DNA of 64,000 bases from Fasciola hepatica (Eukaryota > Platyhelminthes > Trematoda > Plagiorchiida > Fasciolidae): positions 496,001 to 560,000 of the forward strand of contig CANUEZ040000203.1 of NCBI GenBank assembly GCA_948099385.1. The letters run 5' to 3'. The notes beneath the pieces were generated by a model, which was not told where the DNA came from, ran no database searches, and saw only the letters and a program-made list of their open reading frames with translations. Shown one piece after another: positions 1-13,102 of the stretch. The stretch's first letter is position 1; each line of letters starts with the position of its first letter. The translations under genes were made by a program, and so were the position numbers.

Positions 1-414
1 GGGTGTTCGACTCACATTCGTTCACCCCAACCCTTGTTCGTGTCCCCGTGTGGGCTCTGTCCATGTGCAATGCTCATGATTCCCTTAGCGGATCAAACAG
101 CTGTATAGTGCTTCCATCATTTTCAATGGTCAGTTCAGTTTTCAAGCTGCATGGAGAATCATATTATACAAATCTACTCTGCTACTGCTCTATTGCATTG
201 TATGAGCAATCTGTGTGGATTGTTCATAAGGGAATGCCTTGGTTTTACTTAGGCCCATAAATAGAGAAGTGATGGAACATAGGATTGGATCGGTGTGCGA
301 GAATTTGGTTGTTACCGTTCAAAGCCAAGGCGAAAGCCGAAGCCAATTTGGGGATTGTGCTATATCATGTATTGTATATGTTGAACAAAGCGTTGAGACC
401 GATATCGGATAGTC
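1..414 (+). repeat. Partial monomer at left edge (+10 to +423)
   Basis: The first base corresponds to unit position +10, so the array continues beyond the left edge. The unit carries GACTCACATTC instead of GACTGACATTC, the CTGTATAG allele, and the AAAGCCAAGGCG form of the hexamer tract. It ends with the GACCGATATCGG palindromic form, linking it to the subfamily found throughout the first 15 kb. Confidence 0.95.
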
Positions 415-2232
415 TTGTGGTTTGGGTGTTCGACTGACATTCGTTCACCACAACCCTTGTTCGTGTCCCCGTGTGGGCTCTGTCAATGTGCAATGCTCAT
501 GATTCCCTTAGCGGATCAAACAGCTGTACAGTGCTTCCATAATTTTCAATGGTCAGTTCAGTGTTCAAGCTGCATGGAGAATCATATTATACAAATCTAC
601 TCTGCTACTGCTCTATTGCATTGTATGAGCAATCTGTGTGGATTGTTCATAAGGGAATGCCTTGGTTTTACTTAGGCCCATAAATAGAGAAGTGATGGAA
701 CATAGGATTGGATCGGTGTGCGAGAATTTGGTTGTTACCGTTCAAAGCGACAGCGAAAGCCGAAGCCAATTTGGGGATTGTGCTATATCATGTATTGTAT
801 ATGTTGAACAAAGCGTTGAGACCGATATCGGATAGCCTTGTGGTTTGGGTGTTCGACTGACATTCGTTCACCACAACCCTTGTTCGTGTCCCCGTGTGGG
901 CTCTGTCCATGTGCAATGCTCATGATTCCCTTAGCGGATCAAAAAGCCGTGCAGTGCTTCCATAATTTTCAATGGTCAGTTCAGTGTTCAAGCTGCATGG
1001 AGAATCATATTATACAAATCTACTCTGCTACTGCTCTATTGCATTGTATGAGCAATCTGTGTGGATTGTTCATAAGGGAATGCCTTGGTTTTACTTAGGC
1101 CCATAAATAGAGAAGTGATGGAACATAGGATTGGATCGGTGTGCGAGAATTTGATTGTTACCGTTCAAAGCGAAAGCGAAAGCCGAAGCCAATTTGGGGA
1201 TTGTGCTATATCATGTATTGCATATGTTGAACAAAGCGTTGAGACCCATATCGGATAGCCTTGTGGTTTGGGTGTTAGACTGACAATCGTTCACCCCAAC
1301 CCTTGTTCGTGTCTCCGAGTGGGCTCTGTCCATGTGCAATGCTCATGATTCCCTTTGCGGATCAAACAGCTGTACAGTGCTTCCATAATTTTCAATGGTC
1401 AGTTCAGTGTTCAAGCTGCATGGAGAATCATATTATACAAATCTACTCTGCTACTGCTCTATTGCATTGTATGAGAAATCTGTGTGAATTGTTCATAAGG
1501 GAATGCCTTGGTTTTAATTAGGCCCATAAATAGAGAAGTGATGGAACATAGGATTGGATCGGTGTGCGAGAATTTGTTGTTACCGTTCAAAGCCAAGGCG
1601 AAAGCCGAAGCCAATTTGGGGATTGTGCTATATCATGTATTGTATATGTTGAACAAAGCGTTGAGACCCATATCGGATAGCCTTGTGGTTTGGGTGTTCG
1701 ACTGACATTCGTTCACCACAACCCTTGTTCGTGTCCCCGTGTGGGCTCTGTCCATGTGCAATGCTCATGATTCCCTTAGCGGATCAAACAGCTGTACAGT
1801 GCTTGCATAATTTTCAATGGTCAGTTCAGTGTTCAAGCTGCATGGAGAATCATATTATACAAATCTACTCTGCTACTGCTCTATTGCATTGTATGAGCAA
1901 TCTGTGTGGATTGTTCATAAGGGAATGCCTCGGTTTCACTTATGCCCATAAATAGAGAAGTGATGGAACATAGGATTGGATCGGTGTGCGAGAATTTGTT
2001 TGTTACCGTTCAAAGCGAAAGCGAAAGCCGAAGCTAATTTGGGGATTGTGCTATATCACGCAGTGTATATGTTGAACAAAGCGTTGAGACCGATATCGGA
2101 TAGCCTTGTGGTTTGGGTGTTCGACTGACATTCGTTCACCCCAACCCTGGTTCGTGTCTCCGAGTGGGCTCTGTCCATGTGCAATGCTCATGCTTCCCTT
2201 AGCGGATCAAAGAGCCGTGCAGTGCTTCCATA

Positions 2233-4869
2233 ATTTTCAATGGTCAGTTCAGTGTTCAAGCTGCATGGAGAATCATATTATACAAATCTACTCTGCTACT
2301 GCTCTATTGCATTGTATGAGCAATCTGTGTGAATTGTTCATAAGGGAATGCCTTGGTTTTATTTAGGCCCATAAATAGAGAAGTGATGGAACATAGGATT
2401 GGATCGGTGTGCGAGAATTTGGTTGTTACCGTTCAAAGCCAAGGCGAAAGCCGAAGCCAATTTGGGGATTGTGCTATATCATGTATTGTATATGTTGAAC
2501 AAAGCGTTGAGACCGATATCGGATAGTCTTGTGTTTTGGGTGTTCAACTGACATTCGTTCACCCCAACCCTTGTTCGTGTCCCCGTGTGGGCTCTGTCCA
2601 TGTGCAATGCTCATGATTCCCTTAGCGGATGAAACAGCTGTACAGTGCTTCAATCAATCTCACTGGTCAGTTCAGTGTTCAAGCTGCATGGAGAATCATA
2701 TTATACAAATCTACTCTGCTACTGCTCTATTGCATTGTATGAGCAATCTGTGTGGATTGTTCATAAGGGAATGCCTTGGTTTTACTTAGGCCCATAAATA
2801 GAGAAGTGATGGAACATAGGATTGGATCGGTGTGCGAGAATTTGGTTGTTACCGTTCAAAGCCAAGGCGAAAGCCGAAGCCAATTTGGGGATTGTGCTAT
2901 ATCATGTAGTGTATATGTTGAACAAAGCGTTGAGACCGATATCGGATAGCCTTGTGGTTTGGGTGTTCGACTGACATTCGTTCACCACAACCCTTGTTCG
3001 TGTCCCCGTGTGGGCTCTGTCCATGTGCAATGCTCATGATTCCCTTAGCGGATCAAACAGCTGTATAGTGCTTCCATAATTTTCAATGGTCAGTTCAGTG
3101 TTCAAGCTGCATGGAGAATCATATTATACAAATCTACTCTGCTACTGCTCTATTGCATTGTATGAGCAATCTGTGTGGATTGTTCATAAGGGAATGCCTT
3201 GGTTTTACTTAGGCCCATAAATAGAGAAGTGATGGAACATAGGATTGGATCGGTGTGCGAGAATTTGGTTGTTACCGTTCAAAGCCAAGGCGAAAGCCGA
3301 AGCCAATTTGGGGATTGTGCTATATCATGTAGTGTATATGTTGAACAAAGCGTTGAGACCCATATCGGATAGCCTTGTGGTTTGGGTGTTCGACTGACAT
3401 TCGTTCACCCCAACCCTTGTTCGTGTCCCCGTGTGGGCTCTGTCCATGTGCAATGCTCATGATTCCCCTAGCGGATCAAACAGCTGTACAGTGCTTCCAT
3501 CATTTTCAATGGTCAGTTCAGTGTTCAAGCTGCATGGAGAATCATATTATACAAATCTACTCTGCTACTGCTCTATTGCATTGTATGAGCAATCTGTGTG
3601 AATTGTTCATAAGGGAATGCCTTGGTTTTATTTAGGCCCATAAATAGAGAAGTGATGGAACATAGGATTGGATCGGTGTGCGAGAATTTGGTTGTTACCG
3701 TTCAAAGCCAAGGCGAAAGCCGAAGCCAATTTGGGGATTGTGCTATATCATGTATTGTATATGTTGAACAAAGCGTTGAGACCGATATCGGATAGTCTTG
3801 TGTTTTGGGTGTTCAACTGACATTCGTTCACCCCAACCCTTGTTCGTGTCCCCGTGTGGGCTCTGTCCATGTGCAATGCTCATGATTCCCTTAGCGGATG
3901 AAACAGCTGTACAGTGCTTCAATCAATCTCACTGGTCAGTTCAGTGTTCAAGCTGCATGGAGAATCATATTATACAAATCTACTCTGCTACTGCTCTATT
4001 GCATTGTATGAGCAATCTGTGTGGATTGTTCATAAGGGAATGCCTTGGTTTTACTTAGGCCCATAAATAGAGAAGTGATGGAACATAGGATTGGATCGGT
4101 GTGCGAGAATTTGGTTGTTACCGTTCAAAGCCAAGGCGAAAGCCGAAGCCAATTTGGGGATTGTGCTATATCATGTAGTGTATATGTTGAACAAAGCGTT
4201 GAGACCGATATCGGATAGCCTTGTGGTTTGGGTGTTCGACTGACATTCGTTCACCACAACCCTTGTTCGTGTCCCCGTGTGGGCTCTGTCCATGTGCAAT
4301 GCTCATGATTCCCTTAGCGGATCAAACAGCTGTATAGTGCTTCCATAATTTTCAATGGTCAGTTCAGTGTTCAAGCTGCATGGAGAATCATATTATACAA
4401 ATCTACTCTGCTACTGCTCTATTGCATTGTATGAGCAATCTGTGTGGATTGTTCATAAGGGATTGCCTTGGTTTTACTTAGGCCCATAAATAGAGAAGTG
4501 ATGGAACATAGGATTGGATCGGTGTGCGAGAATTTGGTTGTTACCGTTCAAAGCCAAGGCGAAAGCCGAAGCCAATTTGGGGATTGTGCTATATCATGTA
4601 GTGTATATGTTGAACAAAGCGTTGAGACCCATATCGGATAGCCTTGTGGTTTGGGTGTTCGACTGACATTCGTTCACCCCAACCCTTGTTCGTGTCCCCG
4701 TGTGGGCTCTGTCCATGTGCAATGCTCATGATTCCCCTAGCGGATCAAACAGCTGTACAGTGCTTCCATCATTTTCAATGGTCAGTTCAGTGTTCAAGCT
4801 GCATGGAGAATCATATTATACAAATCTACTCTGCTACTGCTCTATTGCATTGTATGAGCAATCTGTGTG
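2233..4869 (+). repeat. Tandem three-monomer higher-order repeat (1269-bp period)
   Basis: Positions 2233-3600 match 3502-4869 at an offset of 1269 bp (3 x 423). By eye there is a single internal mismatch, GGGAATGCC at about 3201 against GGGATTGCC at about 4470. The match ends at 3601/4870 (A against G). Shared private markers include GATAGTCTTGTGTTTTGGG, GTTCAACTGAC, GCGGATGAAACAG and GATTCCCCTAGCGG. The boundaries fall inside monomers, not at the arbitrary +1. This is a recent tandem duplication of exactly three units by unequal exchange. Confidence 0.93.
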
Positions 4870-7604
4870 GATTGTTCATAAGGGAATGCCTTGGTTTTAC
4901 TTAGGCCCATAAATAGAGAAGTGATGGAACATAGGATTGGATCGGTGTGCGAGAATTTGGTTGTTACCGTTCAAAGCGAAAGCGAAAGCCGAAGCCAATT
5001 TGGGGATTGTGCTATATCATGTATTGTATATGTTGAACAAAGCGTTCAGACCCATATCGGATAGCCTTGTGGTTTGGGTGTTCAACTGACATTCGTTCAC
5101 CCCAACCCTTGTTCGTGTCCCCGTGTGGGCTCTGTCCATGTGCAATGCTCATGATTCCCTTAGCGGATCAAACAGCTGTACAGTGCTTCAATCAATCTCA
5201 CTGGTCAGTTCAGTGTTCAAGCTGCATGGAGAATCATATTATACAAATCTACTCTGCTACTGCTCTATTGCATTGTATGAGCAATCTGTGTGGATTGTTC
5301 ATAAGGGAATGCCTTGGTTTTATATAGGCCCATAAATAGAGAAGTGATGGAACATAGGATTGGATCGGTGTGCGAGAATTTGGTTGTTACCGTTCAAAGC
5401 CAAAGCGAAAGCCGAAGCCAATTTGGGGATTGTGCTATATCATGTATTGTATATGTTGAACAAAGCGTTGAGACCGATATCGGATAGCCTTGTGGTTTGG
5501 GTGTTCGACTGACAATCGTTCACCCCAACCCTTGTTCGTGTCTCCGAGTGGGCTCTGTCAATGTGCAATGCTCATGATTCCCTTAGCGGATCAAAAAGCC
5601 GTGCAGTGCTTCCATAATTTTCAATGGTCAGTTCAGTGTTCAAGCTGCATGGAGAATCATATTATACAAATCTACTCTGCTACTGCTCTATTGCATTGTA
5701 TGAGCAATCTGTGTGGATTGTTCATAAGGGAATGCCTTGGTTTTACTTAGGCCCATAAATAGAGAAGTGATGGAACATAGGATTGGATCGGTGTGCGAGA
5801 ATTTGGTTGTTACCGTTCAAAGCGAAAGCGAAAGCCGGAGCCAATTTGGGGATTGTGCTATATCACGCAGTGTATATGTTGAACAAAGCGTTGAGACCCA
5901 TATCGGATAGCCTTGTGGGTTAGGTGTTCGACTGACATTCGTTCACCCCAACCCTGGTTCGTGTCTCTGAGTGGGCTCTGTCCATGTGCAATGCTCATGC
6001 TTCCCTTAGCGGATCAAAAAGCCGTGCAGTGCTTCCATCATTTTCAATGGTCAGTTCAGTGTTCAAGCTGCATGGAGAATCATATTATACAAATCTACTC
6101 TGCTACTGCTCTATTGCATTGTATGAGCAATCTGTGTGGATTGTTCATAAGGGAATGCCTTGGTTTTACTTAGGCCCATAAATAGAGAAGTGATGGAACA
6201 TAGGATTGGATCGGTGTGCGAGAATTTGGTTGTTACCGTTCAAAGCGAAAGCGAAAGCCGAAGCCAATTTGGGGATTGTGCTATATCATGTATTGTATAT
6301 GTTGAACAAAGCGTTGAGACCCATATCGGATAGCCTTGTGGTTTGGGTGTTCGACTGACATTCGTTCACCACAACCCTTGTTCGTGTCCCCGTGTGGGCT
6401 CTGTCCATGTGCAATGCTCATGATTCCCTTAGCGGATCAAAAAGCTGTATAGTGCTTCCATAATTTTCAATGGTCAGTTCAGTGTTCAAGCTGCATGGAG
6501 AATCATATTATACAAATCTACTCTGCTACTGCTCTATTGCATTGTATGAGCAATCTGTGTGGATTGTTCATAAGGGAATGCCTTGGTTTTACTTAGGCCC
6601 ATAAATGGAGAAGTGATGGAACATAGGATTGGATCGGTGTGCGAGAATTTGGTTGTTACCGTTCAAAGCGAAAGCGAAAGCCGAAGCCCATTGGGGGATT
6701 GTGCTATATCATGTATTGTATATGTTGAACAAAGCGTTGAGACCCATATCGGATAGCCTTGTGGTTTGGTTGTTCGACTGACATTCGTTCACCCCAACCC
6801 TTGTTCGTGTCTGCGAGTGGGCTTTCTCCATGTGCAATGCTCATGATTCCCTTAGCGGATCAAACAGCTGTACAGTGCTTCAATCAATCTCACTGGTCAG
6901 TTCAGTGTTCAAGCTGCATGGAGAATCATATTATACAAATCTACTCTGCTACTGCTCTATTGCATTGTATGAGCAATCTGTGTGGATTGTTCATAAGGGA
7001 ATGCCTTGGTTTTACTTAGGCCCATAAATAGAGAAGTGATGGAACATAGGATTGGATCAGTGTGCGAGAATTTGGTTGTTACCGTTCAAAGCGAAAGCGA
7101 AAGCCGAAGCCAATTTGGGGATTGTGATATATCACGCAGTGTATATGTTGAACAAAGCGTTGAGACCGATATCGGATAGCCTTGTGGTTTGGGTGTTCGA
7201 CTGACAATCGTTCACCCCAACCCTGGTTCGTGTCTCCGAGTGGGCTCTGTCCATGTGCAATGCTCATGATTTCCTTAGCGGATCAAAAAGCCGTGCAGTG
7301 CTTCCATAATTTTCAATGGTCAGTTCAGTGTTCAAGCTGCATGGAGAATCATATTATACAAATCTACCCTGCTACTGCTCTATTGCATTGTATGAGCAAT
7401 CTGTGTGGATTGTTCATAAGGGAATGCCTTGGTTTTACTTAGGCCCATAAATAGAGAAGTGATGGAACATAGGATTGGATCGGTGTGCGAGAATTTGGTT
7501 GTTACCGTTCAAAGCGAAAGCGAAAGCCGAAGCCAATTTGGGGATTGTGCTATATCATGTAGTGTATATGTTGAACAAAGCGTTGAGACCCATATCGGAT
7601 AGCC

Positions 7605-9195
7605 TTGTGGTTTGGGTGTTCGACTGACATTCGTTCACCCCAACCCTTGTCCGTGTCTCTGAGTGGGCTCTGTCCATGTGCAATGCTCATGATTCCCTTA
7701 GCGGATCAAACAGCTGTACAGTGCTTCAATCAATCTCACTGGTCAGTTCAGTGTTCAAGCTGCATGGAGAATCATATTATACAAATCTACTCTGCTACTG
7801 CTCTATTGCGTTGTATGAGCAATCTGTGTGGATTGTTCATAAGGGAATGCCTTGGTTTTACTTAGGCCCATAAATAGAGAAGTGATGGAACATAGGAATG
7901 GATCGGTGTGCGAGAATTGGGTTGTTACCGTTCAAAGCGAAAGCGAAAGCCGAAGCCAATATGGGGATTGTGCTATATCACGCAGTGTATATGTTGAACA
8001 AAGCGTTGAGACCCATATCGGATAGCCTTGTGGTTTGGGTGTTCGACTAACTGTCGTTCACCCCAACCCTTGTTCGTGTCTGCGAGTGGGCTTTCTCCAT
8101 GTGCAATGCTCATGATTTCCTTAGCGGATCAAAAAGCCGTGCAGTGCTTCCATAATTTTCAATGGTCAGTTTCGTGGTCAAGCTGCATGGAGAATCTTAT
8201 TATACAAATCTACTCTGCTACTGCTCTATTGCATTGTATGAGCAATCTGTGTGGATTGTTCATAAGGGAATGCCTTGGTTTTACTTAGGCCCCTAAATAG
8301 AGAAGTGATGGAACATAGGATTGGATCGGTGTGCGAGAATTTGGTTGTTACCGTTCAAAGCGAAAGCGAAAGCCGAAGCCAATTTGGGGATTGTGCTATA
8401 TCAGGCAGTGTATAAGTTGAACAAAGCGTTGAGACCCATATCGGATAGCCTTGTGGTTTGGGTGTTCGACTGACATTCGTTCACCCCAACCCTTGTTCGT
8501 GTCTGCGAGTGGGCTTTGTCCATGTGCAATGCTCATGATTTCCTTAGCGGATCAAACAGCTGTACAGTGCTTCCATCATTTTCAATGGTCAGTTCAGTGT
8601 TCAAGCTGCATGGAGAATCATATTATACAAATCTACTCTGCTACTGCTCTATTGCATTGTATGAGCAATCTGTGTGGATTGTTCATAAGGGAATGCCTTG
8701 GTTTTACCTAGGCCCATAAAAAGAGAAGTGATGGAACATAGGATTGGATCGGTGTGCGAGAATTTGGTTGTTACCGTTCAAAGCCAAGGCGAAAGCCGAA
8801 GCCAATTTGGGGATTGTGCTATATCATGTATTGTATATGTTGAACAAAGCGTTGACTCTCATATCGGATAGCCTTGTGGTTTGGGTGTTCGACTGACAAT
8901 CGTTCACCCCAACCCTTGTTCGTGTCTCCGAGTGGGCTCTGTCCATGTGCAATGCTCATGATTCCCTTAGCGGATCAAACAGCTGTATAGTGCTTCCATA
9001 ATTTTCAATGGTCAGTTCAGTGTTCAAGCTGCATGGAGAATCATATTATACAAATCTACTCTGCTACTGCTCTATTGCATTGTATGAGCAATCTGTGTGG
9101 ATTGTTCATAAGGGAATGCCTTGGTTTTATATAGGCCCATAAATAGAGAAGTGATGGAACATAGGATTGGATCGGTGTGCGAGAATTTGTTGTTA
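7605..9195 (+). repeat. Source/copy block 1 of a 13-monomer-distant segmental duplication
   Basis: This block of almost four units corresponds to 13103-14693 at a constant offset of 5498 bp (13 x 423 minus 1). Shared rare states include CTATTGCGTTGTATG, GACTAACTGTCG, GAATCTTATTATAC, TATCAGGCAGTGTATAAG, TTTTACCTAGGCCC with AAAAAGAG, GCGTTGACTCTCAT, and the same 1-bp deletion giving AATTTGTTGTTACC. Similarity is patchy: the CAATCAATCTCACT and TTTCGTGGTC alleles differ between copies, as expected if later gene conversion overwrote short tracts. Confidence 0.85.
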
Positions 9196-9989
9196 CCGTT
9201 CAAAGCCAAGGCGAAAGCCGAAGCCAATTTGGGGATTGTGCTATATCATGTATTGTATATGTTGAACAAAGCTTTGACTCTCATATCGGATAGTCTTGTG
9301 CGTCGGGTGTTCGACTGACATTCGTTCACCCCAACCCTTGTTCGTGTCCCCGTGTGGGCTCTGTCCATGTGCAATGCTCATGATTCCCTTAGCGGATCAA
9401 ACAGCTGTATAGTGCTTCCATAATTTTCAATGGTCAGTTCAGTGTTCAAGCTGCATGGAGAATCATATTATACAAATCTACTCTGCTACTGCTCTATTGC
9501 ATTGTATGAGCAATCTGTGTGGATTGTTCATAAGGGAATGCCTTGGTTTTACTTAGGCCCGTAAATAGAGAAGTGATGGAACATAGGATTGGATCGGTGT
9601 GCGAGAATTTGGTTGTTACCGTTCAAAGCGAAAGCGAAAGCCGAAGCCGATTTGGGGATTGTGCTATATCATGTATTGTATATGTTGAACAAAGCGTTGA
9701 GACCCATATCGGATAGCCTTGTGGTTTGGGTGTTCGACTGACATTCGTTCACCCCAACCCTTGTTCGTGTCCCCGTGTGGGCTTTGTCCTTGTGCAATGC
9801 TCATAATTCCCTTAGCGGATCAAACAGCTGTATAGTGCTTCCATAATTTTCAATGGTCAGTTCAGTGTTCAAGCTGCATGGAGAATCATATTATACAAAT
9901 CTACTCTGCTACTGCTCTATTGCATTGTATGAGCAATCTGTGTGGATTGTTCATAAGGGAATGCCTTGGTTTTACTTAGGCCCATAAAT

Positions 9990-12494
9990 AGAGAAGTGAT
10001 GGAACATAGGATTGGATCGGTGTGCGAGAATTTGGTTGTTACCGTTCAAAGCGAAAGCGAAAGCCGAAGCCAATTTGGGGATTGTGCTATATCACGCAGT
10101 GTATATGTTGAACAAAGCGTTGAGACCCATATCGGATAGCCTTGTGGTTTGGGTGTTCGACTGACATTCGTTCACCCCAACCCTTGTTCGTGTCCCCGTG
10201 TGGGCTCTGTCCATGTGCAATGCTCATGATTCCCTTAGCGGATCAAACAGCTGTATAGTGCTTCCATAATTTTCAATGGTCAGTTCAGTGTTCAAGCTGC
10301 ATGGAGAATCATATTATACAAATCTACTCTGCTACTGCTCTATTGCATTGTATGAGCAATCTGTGTGGATTGTTCATAAGGGAATGCCTTGGTTTTACTT
10401 AGGCCCGTAAATAGAGAAGTGATGGAACATAGGATTGGATCGGTGTGCGAGAATTTGGTTGTTACCGTTCAAAGCGAAAGCGAAAGCCGAAGCCGATTTG
10501 GGGATTGTGCTATATCATGTATTGTATATGTTGAACAAAGCGTTCAGACCCATATCGGATAGCTTTGCGGTTTGGGTGTTCGACTGACATTCGTTCACCC
10601 CAACCCTTGTTCGTGTCCCCGTGTGGGCTTTGTCCTTGTGCAATGCTCATAATTCCCTTAGCGGATCAAACAGCTGTATAGTGCTTCCATAATTTTCAAT
10701 GGTCAGTTCAGTGTTCAAGCTGCATGGAGAATCATATTATACAAATCTACTCTGCTACTGCTCTATTGCATTGTATGAGCAATCTGTGTGGATTGTTCAT
10801 AAGGGAATGCCTTGGTTTTATTTAGGCCCATTAAAAGAGAAGTGATGGAACATAGGATTGGATCGGTGTGCGAGAATTTGGTTGTTACCGTTCAAAGCGA
10901 AAGCGAAAGCCGAAGCCAATTTGGGGATTGTGCTATATCACGCAGTGTATATGTTGAACAAAGCGTTGAGACCCATATCGGATAGCCTTGTGGTTTGGGT
11001 GTTCGACTCACATTCGTTCACCCCAACCCTTGTTCGTGTCCCCGTGTGGGCTCTGTCCATGTGCAATGCTCATGATTCCCTTAGCGGATCAAACAGCTGT
11101 ATAGTGCTTCCATAATTTTCAATGGTCAGTTCAGTGTTCAAGCTGCATGGAGAATCATATTATACAAATCTACTCTGCTACTGCTCTATTGCATTGTATG
11201 AGCAATCTGTGTGGATTGTTCATAAGGGAATGCCTTGGTTTTATTTAGGCCCATTAAAAGAGAAGTGATGGAACATAGGATTGGATCGGTGTGCGAGAAT
11301 TTGGTTGTTACCGTTCAAAGCGAAAGCGAAAGCCGAAGCCAATTTGGGGATTGTGCTATATCACGCAGTGTATATGTTGAACAAAGCGTTGAGACCCATA
11401 TCGGATAGCCTTGTGGTTTGGGTGTTCGACTGACATTCGTTCACCCCAACCCTTGTTCGTGTCCCCGTGTGGGCTCTGTCCATGTGCAATGCTCATGATT
11501 CCCTTAGCGGATCAAACAGCTGTATAGTGCTTCCATAATTTTCAATGGTCAGTTCAGTGTTCAAGCTGCATGGAGAATCATATTATACAAATCTACTCTG
11601 CTACTGCTCTATTGCATTGTATGAGCAATCTGTGTGGATTGTTCATAAGGGAATGCCTTGGTTTTACTTAGGCCCGTAAATAGAGAAGTGATGGAACATA
11701 GGATTGGATCGGTGTGCGAGAATTTGGTTGTTACCGTTCAAAGCGAAAGCGAAAGCCGAAGCCGATTTGGGGATTGTGCTATATCATGTATTGTATATGT
11801 TGAACAAAGCGTTCAGACCCATATCGGATAGCTTTGCGGTTTGGGTGTTCGACTGACATTCGTTCACCCCAACCCTTGTTCGTGTCCCCGTGTGGGCTTT
11901 GTCCTTGTGCAATGCTCATAATTCCCTTAGCGGATCAAACAGCTGTATAGTGCTTCCATAATTTTCAATGGTCAGTTCAGTGTTCAAGCTGCATGGAGAA
12001 TCATATTATACAAATCTACTCTGCTACTGCTCTATTGCATTGTATGAGCAATCTGTGTGGATTGTTCATAAGGGAATGCCTTGGTTTTATTTAGGCCCAT
12101 TAAAAGAGAAGTGATGGAACATAGGATTGGATCGGTGTGCGAGAATTTGGTTGTTACCGTTCAAAGCGAAAGCGAAAGCCGAAGCCAATTTGGGGATTGT
12201 GCTATATCACGCAGTGTATATGTTGAACAAAGCGTTGAGACCCATATCGGATAGCCTTGTGGTTTGGGTGTTCGACTCACATTCGTTCACCCCAACCCTT
12301 GTTCGTGTCCCCGTGTGGGCTCTGTCCATGTGCAATGCTCATGATTCCCTTAGCGGATCAAACAGCTGTATAGTGCTTCCATAATTTTCAATGGTCAGTT
12401 CAGTGTTCAAGCTGCATGGAGAATCATATTATACAAATCTACTCTGCTACTGCTCTATTGCATTGTATGAGCAATCTGTGTGGATTGTTCATAA
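9990..12494 (+). repeat. Tandem three-monomer higher-order repeat (1269-bp period), essentially identical copies
   Basis: Positions 9990-11225 match 11259-12494 at offset 1269 with no mismatch seen by eye. Private markers repeat in register: AGGCCCGTAAATAG (10404, 11673), GGATAGCTTTGCGG (10558, 11827), TTTGTCCTTGTGC with CTCATAATTCCC (10629, 11898), GGCCCATTAAAAG (10825, 12094) and GACTCACATTC (11006, 12275). The match is cut by A/T differences at 9986 and 9989 on the left and by ATAAAGG at 12491 on the right. A related two-unit (846-bp) echo lies just upstream, with TTTGTCCTTGTGC at about 9783. Confidence 0.93.
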
Positions 12495-13102
12495 AGGAAT
12501 GCCTTGGTTTTACTTAGGCCCATAAATAGAGAAGTGATGGAACATAGGATTGGATCGGTGTGCGAGAATTTGGTTGTTACCGTTCAAAGCGAAAGCGAAA
12601 GCCGAAGCCGATTTGGGGATTGTGCTATATCATGTATTGTATATGTTGAACAAAGCGTTGAGACCCATATCGGATAGCCTTGTGGTTTGGGTGTTCGACT
12701 GACATTCGTTCACCCCAACCCTTGTTCGTGTCCCCGTGTGGGCTCTGTCCATGTGCAATGCTCATGATTCCCTTAGCGGATCAAACAGCTGTATAGTGCT
12801 TCCATAATTTTCAATGGTCAGTTCAGTGTTCAAGCTGCATGGAGAATCATATTATACAAATCTACTCTGCTACTGCTCTATTGCATTGTATGAGCAATCT
12901 GTGTGGATTGTTCATAAGGGAATGCCTTGGTTTTACTTAGGCCCATAAATAGAGAAGTGATGGAACATAGGAATGGATCGGTGTGCGAGAATTTGGTTGT
13001 TACCGTTCAAAGCGAAAGCGAAAGCCGAAGCCAATTTGGGGATTGTGCTATATCAGGCAGTGTATAAGTTGAACAAAGCGTTGAGACCCATATCGGATAG
13101 CC

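Noticed and set aside
415..675. Recurring 86-codon open frame from TTG to TAG in most monomers
   Set aside because: It starts at TTG, not ATG. It exists only because the monomer is repeated and 423 is divisible by three. Substitutions change residues freely and cluster without codon-position bias, and several units lack it or shift its end (ACTTAG to ACTTCG or ACTTTG). It resembles no protein family I know.
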